Origin: Neisseria subflava
GTDB taxonomy: Bacteria; Pseudomonadota; Gammaproteobacteria; Burkholderiales; Neisseriaceae
Direction: 5' to 3'
Length of the DNA stretch: 64,000 nucleotides
NCBI RefSeq assembly: GCF_024205705.1
Contig: NZ_CP073115.1
Location: 806,001 to 870,000 of the forward strand
The position numbers and the translations under genes are program-made. Within the stretch, counting starts at the first letter, position 1. Every line of letters begins with the position of its first letter. The notes below the pieces were generated by a model. It saw only the letters and a list, made by a program, of their open reading frames with translations. It made no database searches and was not told the origin of the DNA. Below are positions 26,609 through 35,086 of this stretch, piece after piece.

Positions 26609-27469
26609 ATGATAATACATCCCCAGTTTGATCCGGTGCTGATCAGCATCGGCCCGCTTGCCATCCGCTGGTATGCCTTGAGCTATATCGTCGGCTTTAT
26701 CCTGTTTACGATTTTGGGCCGCCGTCGTATCGCGCAGGGCAATTCTGTGTTTACCAAAGAAATGCTCGACGATTTCCTGACTTGGGGTATCTTGGGCGTG
26801 ATCTTGGGCGGCCGTATCGGCTACGTTTTGTTTTATAAATTTTCCGATTATCTTGCCAACCCGTTGGATATTTTCAAAGTTTGGGAAGGCGGCATGTCGT
26901 TTCACGGCGGCTTCTTGGGCGTGGTCGTTGCCATGTGGCTGTTTGGTCGCAAGCACAACATCAGTATCTTGAAATTGATGGATACCGTTGCGCCGCTCGT
27001 ACCGCTGGGCTTGGCTTCCGGCCGTATCGGCAACTTTATCAACGGCGAACTTTGGGGACGCGTGACCGAACTCAATGCTTTCTGGGCAATGGGTTTCCCG
27101 CAAGCGCGTTACGAAGATGCGGAAGCTGCGGCGCACAATCCTTTGTGGGCCGAATGGCTGCAACAATACGGTATGCTGCCGCGCCACCCGTCTCAGCTTT
27201 ACCAGTTTGCCCTTGAAGGCATTTGCCTGTTTGTCATCGTTTGGATTTTCTCGAAAAAACCGCGTCCGGCCGGTCAAACGGCGGCATTGTTCTTGGGCGG
27301 TTACGGTTTGTTCCGCTTTATTGCCGAATTTGCCCGTCAGCCTGACGACTATCTCGGCCTGTTGACTTTGGGTTTGTCTATGGGTCAATGGTTGAGCGTG
27401 CCGATGATTGTATTGGGTGCGATTGGTTTTGTTTGGTTTGGCCGTAAAAACAGCGTTGCCAAAGCATAA
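26609..27469 (+). CDS. lgt: phosphatidylglycerol-prolipoprotein diacylglyceryl transferase
   Basis: Transfers a diacylglyceryl group to the lipobox cysteine, the first step of lipoprotein maturation in the inner membrane. The 286-residue polytopic protein begins with PLAIRWYALSYIVGF. It has the essential GGMSFHGGFLGV loop and the Lgt signature GRIGNFINGELWGR. Six to seven helices are predicted. An AAGGAAC ribosome site precedes the start. Confidence 0.97.
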   Translation: MIIHPQFDPVLISIGPLAIRWYALSYIVGFILFTILGRRRIAQGNSVFTKEMLDDFLTWGILGVILGGRIGYVLFYKFSDYLANPLDIFKVWEGGMSFHGGFLGVVVAMWLFGRKHNISILKLMDTVAPLVPLGLASGRIGNFINGELWGRVTELNAFWAMGFPQARYEDAEAAAHNPLWAEWLQQYGMLPRHPSQLYQFALEGICLFVIVWIFSKKPRPAGQTAALFLGGYGLFRFIAEFARQPDDYLGLLTLGLSMGQWLSVPMIVLGAIGFVWFGRKNSVAKA

Positions 27470-27483
27470 ATAAAACAATGAAT

Positions 27484-27517
27484 AAAGGCCGTCTGAAAAG
27501 GTTTTCAGACGGCCTTT
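27484..27517. terminator. bidirectional terminator between lgt and trkA
   Basis: Sixteen-base arms (27484-27499 and 27502-27517) with uptake sequences, between convergent genes, followed by TTTTT. Confidence 0.85.
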
Positions 27518-27546
27518 TTATGGCTTCAAGCAAACGGATTTCGAGT

Positions 27547-28959
27547 TTAACCGAAAAAGCCCATTTTGACTTGAATGAGTTTTTCCAACTCCGGCAGGAC
27601 GCGGCGGCGTGAGACGAAGAAGATAATGTGGTCGCCGTCTTGCAAGATGGTTTCGGTGTGGTGTCCCATGATGACTTCGCCGGTTGCGCCGCGGACGATG
27701 GCGGCGATGTAGCAGTCGCTCGGCCATTTGATGCCGCTGATGCGGCGGCCGACGATGGCGGAAGTGTTTTTATCGCCGTGTACCACCACTTCAATGGCTT
27801 CGGCCGTACCGCGGCGCAAAGGATGGACGGCAACGACGTCGCCACGGCGGATGTGGGCGAGAATAGAGCCGATGGTAATCAGATGGGGGGAAACAACGAT
27901 ATCGATTTTGTTACCCTCGAGCAAATCGACGTAGCTTGAGCGGTTGACAATGGTGATTACGCGTTTGGCACCAAGGTTTTTCGCCAACAGGCTGGACATG
28001 ATGTTGTTTTCGTCATCATTGGTCAGCGCGCAGAAGACGTCGATTTCGTCGATGTATTCTTCGTCCAACAGGGTTTCATCGGTGGCGGAACCTTGCAGGA
28101 CGAGGGTGTTGTCCAGATTCTCGGCCAGCCATTCGGCGCGGTGGGGTTTGTATTCGATGATTTTGATGTCGTATTTGGACTCGAGCTGCTTGGCGAGGCG
28201 GTAGCCGATGTTGCCGCCGCCGGCAATCATGATGCGGCGGGTGCGCGCTTCTTTCGGACGCAATTCGCGCATGATGGCTTCAACGCTGTTGATGTCGGCG
28301 GCAAACAGGACTTCATCGCCTTCGATGATGACGGTTTGCGGCGTTGGGACGATCAGGCGGTTGTTGCGGTAGATGGCGCAGATTTGGCAGTCCGCGCCTT
28401 CGAGCAGGTGTTGGTTGATGTCGGCAATTTCACGGCCGATCAGCAAACCGCCTTTGCGTGCTTGAACAATCACCATGCGCACTTTATCGTTGGCGAAACT
28501 GAGTACCTGTAATGAGCTGGTGTAGTTGAGCAGGCCGACGAGTTGTTCGGTAACTAGCTGTTCGGGGCTGATGGTTTCGGTAATGCCGAAGATGTTGAGG
28601 CTGCCTTCTTCGGGGTTGTCGCTGCCGGCAACCGGATATTCGAGGTATTCGCTTGAGCGCACGCGTGCGATGCGGCTGGGGATGTTGAATAGGTCGGCGG
28701 CGATTTTGGAGGCAACGATGTTGGTTTCGTCGCTGCGGGTCAAGGCAAGCAAAAGGTCGGAGTCTGCCGCGCCTGCCTGTTCGAGGGTAAAGGGCGATGC
28801 GCCGTTGCCGACGATGGTTTGGACATCGAGGCGACTGCTGATACGGTTGAGCGCTTTTTCGTCGATGTCGATGATGGTAACGTCGTTGCTGGGAACGGAG
28901 GCAAGGTTTTGAGCGACGGTCGAGCCGACTTGGCCGCTGCCGAGGATGAGTATTTTCAC
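27547..28959 (-). CDS. trkA: Trk potassium uptake regulator TrkA
   Basis: A 470-residue peripheral membrane protein that gates the Trk K+ channel in response to nucleotides. It has the classic double layout: RCK/NAD domain one (MKILILGSGQVGSTVAQNL), a TrkA-C domain, RCK/NAD domain two (RRIMIAGGGNIGYRLAKQLE) and a second TrkA-C domain ending in FVSRRRVLPELEKLIQ. The start is GTG at 28959, which aligns the N terminus with the family. The membrane subunit (TrkH/G) is not in the window. Confidence 0.94.
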   Translation of the reverse strand: MKILILGSGQVGSTVAQNLASVPSNDVTIIDIDEKALNRISSRLDVQTIVGNGASPFTLEQAGAADSDLLLALTRSDETNIVASKIAADLFNIPSRIARVRSSEYLEYPVAGSDNPEEGSLNIFGITETISPEQLVTEQLVGLLNYTSSLQVLSFANDKVRMVIVQARKGGLLIGREIADINQHLLEGADCQICAIYRNNRLIVPTPQTVIIEGDEVLFAADINSVEAIMRELRPKEARTRRIMIAGGGNIGYRLAKQLESKYDIKIIEYKPHRAEWLAENLDNTLVLQGSATDETLLDEEYIDEIDVFCALTNDDENNIMSSLLAKNLGAKRVITIVNRSSYVDLLEGNKIDIVVSPHLITIGSILAHIRRGDVVAVHPLRRGTAEAIEVVVHGDKNTSAIVGRRISGIKWPSDCYIAAIVRGATGEVIMGHHTETILQDGDHIIFFVSRRRVLPELEKLIQVKMGFFG

Positions 28960-28999
28960 GGTAATTGAGTGTGTTCGGTAAAAATGAAATTGTAACAAA

Positions 29000-29032
29000 A
29001 GGCCGTCTGAAATTGGAGTTTTCAGACGGCCT
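29000..29032 (-). terminator. uptake-sequence hairpin after the DASS transporter
   Basis: Thirteen-base arms (29000-29012 and 29020-29032) lie downstream of the DASS gene and upstream of trkA on the same strand. Confidence 0.75.
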
Positions 29033-29054
29033 GATTTTTCAATCGGCTAAAGGA

Positions 29055-30506
29055 TTACCAATAGCCCAAGGCTTTCCACCACAAGATGCCGACAGTGCTG
29101 AAAATCAGAATTTCGACCACGCTCATGATGAAGCCGGCTTTCCACCATTCGGTCATGTTGACGTAGTTTGAGCCGTAAATGACAGGTGCAGAACCGGTGG
29201 CATAGTGGGTCAGTGACATCATGATGCCGGTAGCGGCTGCCATAATCAGGGCAAACAGCATCGGTGGTGCGCCCAAGGACAAGCCTGCGCCGTAGAATGC
29301 GCCGAACATGGCGGTAACGTGTGCCGTACCGCTGGCGAAAACGTAGTGGGCGTAGAGGTAGGCCAGCATCAATAGGGCACAACCGGCTTCCCAACCCAAG
29401 CCCATGTGGGCGATACCGCTTTGCATGGAGTCGGACAACCAACTGATGAGGCCCAGTTTGTTGAGGAAGTTTGCCATCATCACCAAGGCCGCAAACCAAA
29501 CGATGGTGTCCCATGCGCTTTTTTCTTTCAGCGCGTCATCCCAAGTCAGTACACCGGTCAAAAGGCACAGGCTCAAGCCGAGGAAGGTGGTGGCGGTAGC
29601 GTCAACTTTCACGCCGAACAGCATCTCAGGAATACCTGCCCACAACAGCAGCAGAACCAGAAAAATACCCAGCATGATTTTTTCTTCACGCTTCATTGGT
29701 CCCATGGCAGCCAAATGCTCTTTTGCCAATGCAGTGGCGTTAGGGGTTTGTTTGATTTCGGGCGGATACAGGAAATACAGTACCAGCGGCATCAGGAGCA
29801 TAGCAAGCAGGCCGGGTACGACCATCGCCAAGAACCAAGTACCCCAAGAGAGTTGGATTTGCGAATTGGTGGCTTTGGCAACCAATTCGACCACCAGCGG
29901 ATTAGGTGCGGTGGCGGTGATAAAAATCAGACAGGTAATCACGTTGGAGTGGAAGTTGACCAGTGAAAGGTATTTACCGATTTTGCCTTCCGTCCCTTTT
30001 TCTGGGTCGGAGTCGAAGCTCAAGGCAATGGATTTCATAATCGGATGCACGATTGCGCCGCCGCGCGCGGTATTACTTGGCGTTACCGGACCGATGACCA
30101 AGTCGGCCAGTGCCAAGCTGTAACCTACGCCCAGCGTGCGTTTGCCGAAGAGGGAAATCAAAAGGTAGCCGATACGCATACCCAAGCCGGTTTTCAACAG
30201 GCCGCGCGAGATGATGATGGCGATACCGATCATCCAGATGAGTGAGTTGTTGAGGCTGCTCAAAGCGTCTTTGGTTGCGTCTGCGGCTTTTTCGTTGGTC
30301 ACGCCGGTCAGTGCAACCAAGGTAATGCCCAAAATCGCCATTGCGCCGATAGGCATGGCTTTGCCGATGATGCCAGCGATGATGCCGACGAACAATGCCA
30401 AAAGATGCCATGCGTCAGGCGATACGCCTTGAGGAACGGGGATAACGAACCAGATAAGCAGCGTCAGCACAAGTGCGACCGCAGCAGGAATTGGCTTGAA
30501 GCCCAT
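29055..30506 (-). CDS. DASS-family anion/dicarboxylate transporter
   Basis: A 483-residue polytopic protein with about twelve helices. The repeated substrate/Na+ motifs of the divalent anion symporter family are visible: PVTPSNTARGGAIVHPI and SNVITCLIF in the first half, and ALVMMANFLNKLGLISWL and SLTHYATGSAPVIYGS in the second. The SNT-type motifs fit citrate/succinate or malate/oxoglutarate carriers. The neighbouring fumarate reductase-like genes and fumarase suggest a C4-dicarboxylate substrate. Substrate and coupling ion are inferred. Confidence 0.87.
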   Translation of the reverse strand: MGFKPIPAAVALVLTLLIWFVIPVPQGVSPDAWHLLALFVGIIAGIIGKAMPIGAMAILGITLVALTGVTNEKAADATKDALSSLNNSLIWMIGIAIIISRGLLKTGLGMRIGYLLISLFGKRTLGVGYSLALADLVIGPVTPSNTARGGAIVHPIMKSIALSFDSDPEKGTEGKIGKYLSLVNFHSNVITCLIFITATAPNPLVVELVAKATNSQIQLSWGTWFLAMVVPGLLAMLLMPLVLYFLYPPEIKQTPNATALAKEHLAAMGPMKREEKIMLGIFLVLLLLWAGIPEMLFGVKVDATATTFLGLSLCLLTGVLTWDDALKEKSAWDTIVWFAALVMMANFLNKLGLISWLSDSMQSGIAHMGLGWEAGCALLMLAYLYAHYVFASGTAHVTAMFGAFYGAGLSLGAPPMLFALIMAAATGIMMSLTHYATGSAPVIYGSNYVNMTEWWKAGFIMSVVEILIFSTVGILWWKALGYW

Positions 30507-30670
30507 GTTGAATCTCCTAATTTGAGGATTGAAGTATTGGGAAATCGGTTTTCAGACGGCCTGAGTGTTGCTTAAGCTTGTCTGAACGTGTTTTGGTAGG
30601 TTCGGAAGGTATTTTTCTTATTGGGTTTCTCTTCCATCTTGGAAAGAAGAGAAAGGGATTTGGGTATCGT

Positions 30671-30708
30671 TTTTCAGACGGCCTTTACAGTAACAGGCCG
30701 TCTGAAAA
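30671..30708 (-). terminator. uptake-sequence terminator after the NuoF-like gene
   Basis: Fourteen-base arms (30671-30684 and 30695-30708) begin ten bases past the stop of the NuoF-like gene. Confidence 0.75.
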
Positions 30709-30718
30709 CAACGCCGTT

Positions 30719-31972
30719 TTACTCCTGTTCTTGTGGCAGGCCGTATTCTTCGGGGAAGGTACGCAGCGAGCTTTGCAACACGGTAACCGCGCCGTCAATC
30801 AAACCGCAACGGCCGCTTCGTGGCAACAGTTGGCACAGGCTTTGCAAGGCGCGCAGGTCGTCGGAAGTGCCGATACCGGTGTCCACGCGGTTGAGCAGGC
30901 GGGAAAGTTGGAATGTGCCGCCTTTGCACGGCGGGCATTGACCGCATGAGTTGGAAGCAAAAAATTCCACATATTCGGCTACTTTGCGCACCACGCTGGT
31001 GCCTTCGGAAATCACAATCATCGCGCCGGTACCGAGGCTGGATTTGCGTTCGCGCACGGAAACGAAGTCCAAAGGCACATCCAAATCTTTTACGGTCAAA
31101 AGCGTATTGGACGGGCCGCCGGTAAATACGGCTTTAAACGTACGGCCTTCGAGCATACCGCCGCCGTGATCGTAAATCAGCGATTGCAGGGTCGTGCCCA
31201 TCGGCAGTTCGTACAGGCCCGGGTTCAATACGTCGCCGGAGAGTGAGTAGAGTTTCGTACCGGCTGCATCGCCCAAACCCAAAGATTTGTACCATTCCGC
31301 ACCTTTAGCAAGGATTTGTGGAATATTGGCGAAGGTTTCGGTGTTGTTGATTAAGGTCGGTTCACCGTTGACACCGCTTTCGGCAGGGAACGGCGGCTTG
31401 CGGCGCGGGAAGGGGAAACCGCCTTCCAGCCATGAAATCACGGCAGTTTCTTCGCCGCCGATATAACGGCCTGAGGTTTCAACCAGTTGCAAGTCCAAAG
31501 GTTTACCCAAGTAGTTTTCAATACGGATAAACAAATCGCTGTTTTTCCATTGCTCAATGGCCGGTGTGATGGAAGCGATGGAGTCGGTTTGATGCGGATT
31601 GACGTACAAAATCGCTTTGTTGGCACGGCAGGCAACGGCGGCAATCAGGACGCCTTCGATGACTTGGTGCGGCGTATTTGCCAATAGTACGCGGTCTTTA
31701 AATGTACCCGGTTCGTCTTCGTTGGCATTGCAGACAACGTATTTGTCGCCATTTTTGCTTTGGGCGGCAACGGCGGCCTCCCATTTGCGCCAAGTCGGGA
31801 AACCTGCACCGCCCATACCGCAAAGATTGGCATCTTGCAGTTTGGAAACAATGCTTTGAGGATCGGCAAGCGCAGCCAGCAGGCCTTCGCCGCCGCCGAC
31901 TTTGCGCCAAGCGGCTAAATCTGCGCCGACTTGGCGGGAAGGATGCAGTAAGTTTTGATTGGCTTGATTCAT
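30719..31972 (-). CDS. NuoF-like NADH-binding flavo-iron-sulfur subunit
   Basis: A 417-residue homologue of the 51-kDa NADH-oxidising subunit of complex I. GGAGFPTWRKW is the FMN/NADH glycine loop and CNANEDEPGTFKDR the flavin site. YIGGEETAVISWLEGG and NNTETFANIP are family blocks, and the 4Fe-4S site is SCGQCPPCKGG with a further Cys downstream. The start ATG overlaps the stop of the flavoprotein gene (ATGA), so the two are coupled. No other complex I gene is near. It probably feeds NADH electrons to the two upstream gene products. Confidence 0.85.
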   Translation of the reverse strand: MNQANQNLLHPSRQVGADLAAWRKVGGGEGLLAALADPQSIVSKLQDANLCGMGGAGFPTWRKWEAAVAAQSKNGDKYVVCNANEDEPGTFKDRVLLANTPHQVIEGVLIAAVACRANKAILYVNPHQTDSIASITPAIEQWKNSDLFIRIENYLGKPLDLQLVETSGRYIGGEETAVISWLEGGFPFPRRKPPFPAESGVNGEPTLINNTETFANIPQILAKGAEWYKSLGLGDAAGTKLYSLSGDVLNPGLYELPMGTTLQSLIYDHGGGMLEGRTFKAVFTGGPSNTLLTVKDLDVPLDFVSVRERKSSLGTGAMIVISEGTSVVRKVAEYVEFFASNSCGQCPPCKGGTFQLSRLLNRVDTGIGTSDDLRALQSLCQLLPRSGRCGLIDGAVTVLQSSLRTFPEEYGLPQEQE

Positions 31973-33597
31973 GATTGTTGCTCCTGCAAACCGGCGTGTT
32001 CGCGCAAATCGAATTTGCCGTAGTCGGGATATAAAACGGGGGCTTTGATGTCGCTGGTCAGACCGGCGCGGGTCATTTCGCGTTGCAGGTCGTGGACGTG
32101 TCCGACACCGCCACGTACTTTTTTCAACGGCAGGCCGCAATTTGCCGCGGCCTTACCGGCACGGCGACCGAAGCTGATGATGTCCAAAAGCGCATTGCCC
32201 ATCAGGCGGTTGCGGCCGTGAATACCGCCGGTTACTTCGCCGGCGCAATAGAGGCCTTCGACGCAGGTTGCGCCGTCGCCGTTGATTTCGATACCACCGT
32301 TCTGATAGTGCAGTGTCGGATGAATCATGACCGGCTCAACGGCAGGGTCAATGCCGCATTTGTGAGCAACGTGGCCGAGTGTTACCAAACGGTTTAATAC
32401 GTCAGGGTCGTTAGCAATCAGGCGCGGGGTGTCGAGGAATACGCCGACTTGTCCGTCGCGTACCACGCCGCGGCCTTCGCGGCATTCGCGCAGAATCGCA
32501 GCGGCAACAACGTCACGCGGTTGCAATTCGTCAACGAAACGTTCGCCCAAACCATTGACCAGTTTGGTGCCTGCGGAGCGCACGGCTTCAGAAATCAGCG
32601 CACCTGCCAAGTGTGGAGGGTGGGCAACGCCGGTCGGGTGGTATTGGAAAGAATCGACATCGCGCAGTTTGGCGCCGATACGGTAAGCCATGACCAGGCC
32701 GTCTGCAGTCGCACCATAATGGTTGGAAGTGGCGAAACCTTGCAAATGCAGGCGTCCGCTGCCGCCGGTTGCCAAGACCACGGCTTTGGCATGAACCAAC
32801 ACCAAAGAGCGTTTTTCCAAATCGTACAAAATCGCACCGACGCAGCGACCGTGTTCGTCTGACAATAATTCGATGGCGGGGTGGCGGTTGAGCTGGGTGA
32901 TGTTTTCGTCGAGTTCGACTGCCTCGCGCAGTACGCGCATCATTTCGAGGCCGGTAAAGTCGCGGTAGCTCAAAATACGCGGTACGGTCGTACCACCTGC
33001 TCGTTTGCGGCTCAACATGCCGTTGCTGTCCGCGCCTTTGGCAAGGTCGAAAGTCATGCCCAAGCCGATCAGCCAGCGAATGGCGGACGGCGCATCGGTA
33101 ACCATTTGCGCCACCAATTCTTTTTTGCCTGCGTTGTGGCCGCCTTTGATGGTGTCGTCAAAGTGTTGTTGCAGGCTGTCTTCCGCGCCGACCGCAGCTT
33201 GAATGCCACCTTCGGCCATCACGGTATTACTGTCGCCGATACGCAGTTTGTTCGCCATGATGACGCGTGCGCCGGCTTCAGTCGCAGACAATGCCGCTGC
33301 CGCGCCTGCACCGCCACCGCCAATTACCAATACGTCAGTGTTCAAGTGTTCAGCACCCGACAAATTATAGTCGTCAATCAGAGGCTGACTGATTAAGAGT
33401 TTGGCCAAATCAGGATGGCAGTAATCGCCTTGGTTTGGGCCGATAGGCAGTTTCACACGTGCATTTGCCTGATAGTCAGGGTGAAATTGGCTCAGTAATT
33501 CGTTTTTTTCAGGTAAATCGCCGCGCAGCTCCAATGAGGACGCACGCAGGTTGGCAAGGGCAGTTTCGTAGTCTATGCCTTGGATTTTGTTAACCAT
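31969..33597 (-). CDS. fumarate reductase/succinate dehydrogenase-like flavoprotein, soluble type
   Basis: A 542-residue FAD protein of the FrdA/SdhA superfamily. About 85 extra N-terminal residues precede the FAD loop VLVIGGGGAGAAAAL (91-105). Active-site-like blocks FQYHPTG, LVNGLGERFVDELQPRDVV and GIHGRNRLMGNALLDIISFGRRAG are present. The usual flavinylated His is replaced by Asn124 in DSNTVMAEGG, so FAD should be bound non-covalently, as in aspartate oxidase and soluble fumarate reductases. No membrane anchor gene is adjacent. Frames overlap with both neighbours (TAATG and ATGA). L-aspartate oxidase is an alternative but less likely given its partners. Confidence 0.8.
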   Translation of the reverse strand: MVNKIQGIDYETALANLRASSLELRGDLPEKNELLSQFHPDYQANARVKLPIGPNQGDYCHPDLAKLLISQPLIDDYNLSGAEHLNTDVLVIGGGGAGAAAALSATEAGARVIMANKLRIGDSNTVMAEGGIQAAVGAEDSLQQHFDDTIKGGHNAGKKELVAQMVTDAPSAIRWLIGLGMTFDLAKGADSNGMLSRKRAGGTTVPRILSYRDFTGLEMMRVLREAVELDENITQLNRHPAIELLSDEHGRCVGAILYDLEKRSLVLVHAKAVVLATGGSGRLHLQGFATSNHYGATADGLVMAYRIGAKLRDVDSFQYHPTGVAHPPHLAGALISEAVRSAGTKLVNGLGERFVDELQPRDVVAAAILRECREGRGVVRDGQVGVFLDTPRLIANDPDVLNRLVTLGHVAHKCGIDPAVEPVMIHPTLHYQNGGIEINGDGATCVEGLYCAGEVTGGIHGRNRLMGNALLDIISFGRRAGKAAANCGLPLKKVRGGVGHVHDLQREMTRAGLTSDIKAPVLYPDYGKFDLREHAGLQEQQS

Positions 33598-34235
33598 TAC
33601 ACTGACTCCTCTTCAAATTCGACTTTCATTTTGCCGCTGTCGATTTCGCGCAGGCGGCGCATCAAATCCACAGGACGCAATGTGCGCGCCGCTTTCATAC
33701 GGCGGGCGAACAAGCCCAAGTGGTTCGGACGGATGTGTTCAGGGCAGGAGAGGGTGCAGAGGTTGCACATCACGCATTGGTCAAAGGTCAGCGCAGCCGC
33801 ACTGAAATCGCCGGAAACTACCTGCGCTACGCCGTTTTCCACTTGCAAACCTTTAGGACAGGCTCGATTACAGCCGCCGCAATGACGACAGTTTTGCGCT
33901 TCGGGGAAGGCTTTGGCGGTATCGTCCAACCAGTTCCAGCCGTCGCCAATCTCGCTTACGTCGTAATATTGGATATGCTCCGGAATAAAGTAGTCCAAGA
34001 AGCTGACCTGCATCCCTTCTTCGACTTTGGTTTCACACGCCAACGCAGTCGTTACCTCGCGCTCGCCTTCTTTACGAATCATGCAGCGGCAGGAACCGCA
34101 TACGCCTTGACCCATGCAGCCGACGTTGGCAGTAATCGCATTGCCTGAACGTGCATAGGCTTGGATGATTGACGAATCGGCGGAAGCTTTGACTTCGTGG
34201 CCGTCTATGGTCAGGGTTAACAAATTTTCACTCAT
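33597..34235 (-). CDS. SdhB/FrdB-like iron-sulfur protein
   Basis: A 212-residue electron-transfer subunit. The N-terminal 2Fe-2S ferredoxin domain has Cys40, Cys46, Cys49 and Cys67 (GCMGQGVCGSC then ACET). The C-terminal half has two full CxxCxxCxxxCP sites (NCRHCGGCNRACP and CVMCNLCTLSCP), i.e. two 4Fe-4S clusters, unlike the usual 4Fe-4S plus 3Fe-4S of SdhB. It is the first gene of the three-gene unit, after an AT-rich region. It would wire the NADH-oxidising subunit to the flavoprotein. CAGGAAC precedes the ATG. Confidence 0.85.
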   Translation of the reverse strand: MSENLLTLTIDGHEVKASADSSIIQAYARSGNAITANVGCMGQGVCGSCRCMIRKEGEREVTTALACETKVEEGMQVSFLDYFIPEHIQYYDVSEIGDGWNWLDDTAKAFPEAQNCRHCGGCNRACPKGLQVENGVAQVVSGDFSAAALTFDQCVMCNLCTLSCPEHIRPNHLGLFARRMKAARTLRPVDLMRRLREIDSGKMKVEFEEESV

Positions 34236-35086
34236 GATTTGTTCCTGTGAAATTGGAAGTTGGAATAGTGGATAATTTGGTTAATTGTATTTTTATTACA
34301 TTTATTGCGTATGAGGAAAATATCCAAGTGATTTACTCGGAAATTCTTTTAAAATCAATGTTTATCTCTATAAGGCAAAGTGTATCAGAATTTGTTGAAT
34401 TTGATGATAGGGAGGAATTGGTATTGCTTAAGGAGAAGATTGTAAACAAAATATGCCTATTATTTAGACAAATTAATCATTTATATTTGATTTTAAAGGT
34501 AAAAGAAAATTACCTTTTCAGTATATTTGCAAAAATAATCTAATATTTGCTAGTAGAAATCATTATTATATCTTAAGGTTTAATATATAACTTATTGTAT
34601 ATATTAGATAATATTAATTTTGTAAACAAACGAAAAGGCTGTTATAAAATTTCAGAAAATTAAATAAGTTTGACATCCGTCAAGAAGGTTGAGGGAGGAA
34701 ATGACATAAATTTTACAATTGTGTATCGTATTAAAAAATAAAATGGCCGTCTGAAATGGAGATGGTTCTCTTTTAAATACAGGTTATTAAATTGTTTACT
34801 TAGATGTGCAGGGCAAATATTTCAGACGGCCTGCAATAAGGTTATCGTTTAAAAATAATGTAATTTTATTTCTATGTAAGTGAATGGCCAGTAGATATAG
34901 GTTATCAATAACCAAGTGATTCAATATGTTATTAAATTCTATTTAAATCAATAAGGTATGAAAATGATATTGTCTGGATTATTCATTTGAAAGCACTATT
35001 ACGCTATTGAAGGCCGTCTGAAAAATCGGTCTCTTAAAAAAATAAACAAACCCTTCCTACCATGACTCCCGAAAAGGAACACAATC
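34236..35086. other. AT-rich 850-base intergenic region between divergent operons
   Basis: This gap separates the iron-sulfur gene from fumB. It is strikingly A+T-rich and holds one inverted but widely spaced uptake-sequence pair (near 34744 and 34822) and a single one near 35012. The palindrome GGTTATCAATAACC lies at 34900-34913. A 98-codon frame from a GTG at 34247 is very low in GC and lacks any recognisable domain. The region probably carries regulatory sites for both operons, or is a decayed insertion. No RNA gene is recognised. Confidence 0.6.

Noticed and set aside
34247..34543. 98-codon frame from a GTG in the AT-rich gap
   Set aside because: No ribosome site, no recognisable domain, and the composition is what an AT-rich non-coding stretch gives by chance.
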